Assembly: GCA_011391115.1 (NCBI GenBank) | Contig: JAABRC010000041.1 | Location: 1 to 9,515, forward strand | Direction of reading: 5' to 3' | DNA: 9,515 nucleotides | From: Candidatus Egaibacter danicus | Lineage (GTDB): Bacteria > Pseudomonadota > Gammaproteobacteria > Burkholderiales > Burkholderiaceae | Shown: in pieces, positions 6,851 through 9,515 of the stretch | Numbering within the stretch: the first letter of the stretch is position 1 | Layout: every line of letters begins with the position of its first letter | Made by a program: the position numbers and the translations under genes | The notes under the pieces: generated by a model | Databases searched by the model: none | What the model was told of the DNA's origin: nothing | The model's input: the letters and a program-made list of their open reading frames with translations, nothing else

Positions 6851-7426
6851 ATGATCGGTAAATTGACAGGTACGCTGAGCGACAAGAACCCACCCCAGGT
6901 TGTGGTGGATTGCGGCGGTGTGGGTTACGAGGTTCATGTGCCCATGAGCACCTTTTACAACCTGCCCGCAACGGGCGAGAAGGTTTCGCTTCTCACGCAC
7001 TTTGTGGTGCGCGAGGATGCGCAGATCCTCTACGGTTTTGGCTCACCCGGGGAACGTGAGGCGTTTCGCCAGCTAATCAAGATCTCCGGCGTGGGTCCGC
7101 GCACGGCTTTGTCGGTGTTATCCGGCATGAGTGTGGCGGAGTTGGCCCAGGCGGTGACGTTGCAGGAGGCCGGGCGTCTGGTGAAGGTGCCAGGAATTGG
7201 CAAAAAAACTGCCGAACGGCTGTTGCTGGAACTCAAAGGCAAGCTCGGGGCGGACATTGGCTTACCCACCAGTGTGGCCAGTGATGCTCAGGCCGATATC
7301 CTGCAAGCTTTGTTGGCGCTGGGGTACAGCGACAAAGAGGCAGCTATTTCTTTGAAGGCACTACCAGCCGATGTGGGGGTAAGCGATGGCATCAAGCTGG
7401 CACTGAAAGCCCTGTCCAGGGCTTGA
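6851..7426 (+). CDS. ruvA: Holliday junction branch migration protein RuvA
   Basis: DNA-binding subunit of the RuvAB motor: tetramers hold the four-way junction and load RuvB hexamers during recombinational repair. The 191-residue product has the three expected domains: an OB-fold (1-63, [10 protein letters not shown] start and YGF end), a helix-hairpin-helix pair with motifs ISGVGPRTA (78-86) and [12 protein letters not shown] (113-124), a flexible linker (132-147), and the C-terminal domain III (148-191) that contacts RuvB. Length is normal. ATG 6851 is the conserved start, although the upstream ribosome binding site is poor. I saw no LexA-type box (CTGT-N8-ACAG) in the 67-base gap before it. 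The gene ends six bases from the stop of the opposed carbonic anhydrase gene, so ruvB, which lies beyond that gene, must have its own promoter or depend on read-through. Confidence 0.96.
   Translation: MIGKLTGTLSDKNPPQVVVDCGGVGYEVHVPMSTFYNLPATGEKVSLLTHFVVREDAQILYGFGSPGEREAFRQLIKISGVGPRTALSVLSGMSVAELAQAVTLQEAGRLVKVPGIGKKTAERLLLELKGKLGADIGLPTSVASDAQADILQALLALGYSDKEAAISLKALPADVGVSDGIKLALKALSRA
7407..7424. terminator. Hairpin over the end of ruvA, between convergent genes
   Basis: AAGCCCT and AGGGCTT (7-base perfect stem, loop GTCC, extendable by one pair) lie in the last codons of ruvA, just before the carbonic anhydrase gene's end. On the minus strand the stem is followed by CTTTC, so it could weakly terminate the carbonic anhydrase transcript. 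No T-run follows on the plus strand. It is also coding sequence, so chance is possible. Confidence 0.3.
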
Positions 7427-7432
7427 GCACGG

Positions 7433-8590
7433 CTACTGCGCGTTACGAATAGCCCGGTTGTTGGCAGACTGGACCGGCCGTGCATTGTTGGGAAACAGCT
7501 GGGAAAACAGCTTGAGTTGCTCGCGGCTGACCGTCATGGGCTGCTTGAGCACCAGCCAGAGCACACCTTCAGAACAGGGTGGCGTGGTCAGAGACCCCAT
7601 GAACTGGTAATACCGCTGATCGTTGGGTAGCAGTTCATTCATCTCCACCAGGCTGGCAGGCATGCGAACCTTGTCGCCGGAGTCCAGTGGCATATAGGTC
7701 CAGACCTTGTTGATCAAAGGGTTGACTGCACCTGGCTCCAGCAATACGGCCACTACAGCAAGCTGGCCTTCCTGATTCTTATGCACCAGGTGCGCCACCA
7801 TGGCAAAACCCTTGTAGTTGATGCGTTCCTCAGACGGGTGGTGAAAATGGAACTGAACCAGTTTGTAGTTGGTACCACGGACCGTGATGGAGTTTTCTCC
7901 CGCCAGATCGACCTGGATGGTGTGCCCGTTGTTCACGACGACGCCGTTGCTGGGGGAGTAGTTGAACACGATGGGTTCGGCCGGACCCTGCAGGGTGGCT
8001 GGATCCTCAATATTGATGGGCGACTGGCGCTTGCCAATGGCGCAAACGTTGAAATCGGGTTTCAGATTGCCCCAGGCCTGCGGTCCGGTTTCACCGTCAT
8101 ACGTCCAGTGCACATCTCCCGGACCGTGGGCATTTGCAGCCGGCGCCTCGTGGCCGGTCAGAGCAGCCGCTTTGGCGCGGATGTATTGGCGGCTGGCCTG
8201 CGGATTGACGACGGCTACGGCCTCACGGGGATTGCTCACCGGGCGGACCGATTCGGCGGCATGAACCGGAACGGCGCCATGTGAATCTTTTGCACTAACG
8301 GTATTCAGGGGTTTTTCCTTGCCGTTGATGACGAGTGTGAGCTTCTTGTTGATGCCCGGCGCGTTGTCGAGGGCCTCCCGCACCTGTAGACCCACTTCTT
8401 TGGGGCTGGAGGCGGAGGCCTGTTTTTTGGGGACTGCCTTGGTATCGCCATGTGAGTTGGTCGGGGCAGCATCATGATCGCCAGATGCCCAGGCGGGACG
8501 CAGCGCGCCCAGAGCGACCAGCAGGCTCATGGTAAGCAGTGCGCCGAAGGTGATGCGGCTGATTGGGTGATTGAGAGTGCGTGTTTTCAT
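7433..8590 (-). CDS. Exported alpha-class carbonic anhydrase with long N-terminal extension
   Basis: Zinc enzyme interconverting CO2 and bicarbonate, predicted to act in the periplasm. From ATG 8590 the product is 385 residues: a signal peptide (1-36, hydrophobic 15-30, AWA before the likely cut), an extension of about 120 residues (37-157) rich in Ala, Lys and His with no domain I recognise, and the alpha-CA domain (about 158-380). Within the domain are the zinc ligands H248, H250 (FHFHHPSE) and H267 (AHLVH), E254, the gate-keeper T335 in SLTTPPC, the proton-shuttle H223 in NNGH, and C183/C339, which form the usual disulfide. The catalytic set is therefore complete. The residue after the conserved Glu is Arg (PSEER) where His or Asn is more common. 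A GTG at 8626 would add 12 residues before the signal peptide and is less likely. The gene sits opposed between ruvA and ruvB. Confidence 0.94.
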   Translation of the reverse strand: MKTRTLNHPISRITFGALLTMSLLVALGALRPAWASGDHDAAPTNSHGDTKAVPKKQASASSPKEVGLQVREALDNAPGINKKLTLVINGKEKPLNTVSAKDSHGAVPVHAAESVRPVSNPREAVAVVNPQASRQYIRAKAAALTGHEAPAANAHGPGDVHWTYDGETGPQAWGNLKPDFNVCAIGKRQSPINIEDPATLQGPAEPIVFNYSPSNGVVVNNGHTIQVDLAGENSITVRGTNYKLVQFHFHHPSEERINYKGFAMVAHLVHKNQEGQLAVVAVLLEPGAVNPLINKVWTYMPLDSGDKVRMPASLVEMNELLPNDQRYYQFMGSLTTPPCSEGVLWLVLKQPMTVSREQLKLFSQLFPNNARPVQSANNRAIRNAQ

Positions 8591-8791
8591 GCTGAGCCAG
8601 GCCTTGTTGTCAGGTTCAATGCACACCCATCCGGAAAATACGGAACGGGGTTGTTGAAGGCTCTATCGGCACCGGTGGGCATCGACTTGAGATCTATTGG
8701 GCTGGCCGCGCGCTATAGTCAGGCGTCATGGCGGCAAAACGGCTGTCCATTTGCATGATTTTCAACAGTTAGCCCTAATTTCAAGCCCTCC

Positions 8792-9515
8792 GTGAGCATC
8801 CAGACTGACGATTTCGCGCCCGGACCCGACCGCGCCGGTATGACCAGCCGAGTGGTATCGGCAGCACCCTCATCGCCAAACGAAGAGGCGATTGAGCGTG
8901 CGTTACGACCCAAGCTGCTGGATGACTACGTGGGCCAGGCCAAAGCCCGCGAACAACTGGAGATTTTCATTGGAGCGGCCCGAAAACGCGGCGAAGCGCT
9001 CGACCATGTCTTGTTGTTTGGTCCGCCCGGGCTGGGGAAGACCACGCTGAGCCACATCATTGCGCATGAACTGGGGGTCAATTTGCGCCAGACCAGTGGC
9101 CCGGTGCTGGAAAAACCCAAGGACCTGGCTGCGCTGTTGACCAATCTGGAGAAGAACGATGTTCTTTTCATTGATGAAATTCACCGGCTCTCACCGGTGG
9201 TCGAGGAAATCCTTTATCCGGCACTGGAAGACTACAAGATCGACATCATGATCGGGGAAGGGCCGGCCGCCCGTTCCATCAAGCTCGATTTGCAGCCGTT
9301 CACCCTGGTCGGCGCAACGACGCGCGCCGGCATGCTGACCAACCCGTTGCGGGATCGTTTTGGCATCGTGGCGCGGCTGGAGTTCTACAGTTCCGAGGAG
9401 TTGGCACGTATTGTCAAGCGAAGTGCTGGCCTGCTGAACGTACCGACTGACGAGAAAGGCGGGTTCGAGATTGCGCGCCGTTCGCGCGGTACACCGCGCA
9501 TCGCCAACCGTCTCT
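8792..9515 (+). CDS. ruvB: Holliday junction branch migration helicase RuvB, C-terminus cut by window edge
   Basis: AAA+ ATPase that forms hexameric rings and pumps DNA through the RuvA-bound Holliday junction. The 241 residues present include an N-terminal tail (1-33) typical of betaproteobacteria, Walker [10 protein letters not shown] (77-85), Walker B FIDEIH (126-131), sensor 1 GATTRAG (174-180), the RDRFG stretch with the arginine finger (187-191) and sensor 2 in RGTPRIANR (232-240). The full protein should be about 350 residues, so the winged-helix DNA-binding domain is lost beyond the window. GTG 8792 is chosen because SIQTDDFAP is the family N-terminus; ATG 8840 is a fallback and neither has a clear Shine-Dalgarno sequence. 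The gene diverges from the carbonic anhydrase gene across about 200 bases that must contain both promoters; TATAGT at 8714-8719 is a possible -10 box but lacks a matching -35. Confidence 0.96.
   Translation, partial: MSIQTDDFAPGPDRAGMTSRVVSAAPSSPNEEAIERALRPKLLDDYVGQAKAREQLEIFIGAARKRGEALDHVLLFGPPGLGKTTLSHIIAHELGVNLRQTSGPVLEKPKDLAALLTNLEKNDVLFIDEIHRLSPVVEEILYPALEDYKIDIMIGEGPAARSIKLDLQPFTLVGATTRAGMLTNPLRDRFGIVARLEFYSSEELARIVKRSAGLLNVPTDEKGGFEIARRSRGTPRIANRL

Noticed and set aside
8714..8719. TATAGT as the -10 box of a ruvB promoter
   Set aside because: No -35-like hexamer stands 16-18 bases upstream (TTGAGA is 21 away, TTGGGC is 11 away) and there is no extended -10, so it is not listed as a promoter.
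8742..8767. CTGT...ACAG arrangement upstream of ruvB as a LexA (SOS) box
   Set aside because: The half sites span 26 bases; a LexA box needs CTGT and ACAG separated by about 8 bases. No better match was seen near ruvA or ruvB.
8728..8772. 14-codon open frame upstream of ruvB as a leader peptide
   Set aside because: No ribosome binding site, no run of regulatory codons and no attenuator-like hairpins were seen; likely chance.

Overview
The window is ordinary chromosomal DNA of a betaproteobacterium. Protein sequences (RuvB beginning SIQTDDF, PhoH beginning ILRHLFSPPNN, TyrS), gene order and a recognisable intergenic repeat all point to Burkholderiales, most likely Comamonadaceae (Rhodoferax/Polaromonas-like). 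That placement is inferred from memory of these families, not from a search. Eleven protein genes cover almost the whole window. No rRNA, tRNA, CRISPR array, transposase, phage gene or defence/toxin gene was found. The longest stretch without a gene is about 200 bases.

Left part (1-4436): anmK (cut by the left edge) and an M23 murein endopeptidase gene lie on the minus strand, 23 bases apart, and form a cell-wall turnover/recycling pair. Divergent from them, tyrS (tyrosyl-tRNA synthetase) and a cation diffusion facilitator overlap by four bases on the plus strand. The anmK / M23 peptidase / tyrosyl-tRNA synthetase arrangement is also known from Pseudomonas, so it is an old neighbourhood.

Middle part (4450-6783): a small secreted cysteine-containing protein of unknown function (minus) diverges from dtd (D-aminoacyl-tRNA deacylase, plus). 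Next come ybeY and phoH (ybeZ) on the minus strand, phoH being upstream. These two are the usual rRNA maturation/ribosome quality pair. The 55-base gap between them is filled by what looks like a copy of a Comamonadaceae interspersed repeat, which also supplies the phoH stop codon.

Right part (6851-9515): ruvA (plus), an exported alpha-carbonic anhydrase with a long uncharacterised N-terminal extension (minus), and ruvB (plus, cut by the right edge). The Holliday-junction motor genes ruvA and ruvB are thus separated by an opposed, unrelated gene instead of forming the classical operon, and ruvC is not in the window.

Seven of the eleven genes appear to start with GTG or TTG, several with a clear Shine-Dalgarno sequence, so ATG-only gene calling would misplace many starts. 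I saw no convincing new biological system. The best leads are the small Cys-rich exported protein, the repeat inside phoH-ybeY, the carbonic anhydrase extension and the altered metal site of the cation transporter.
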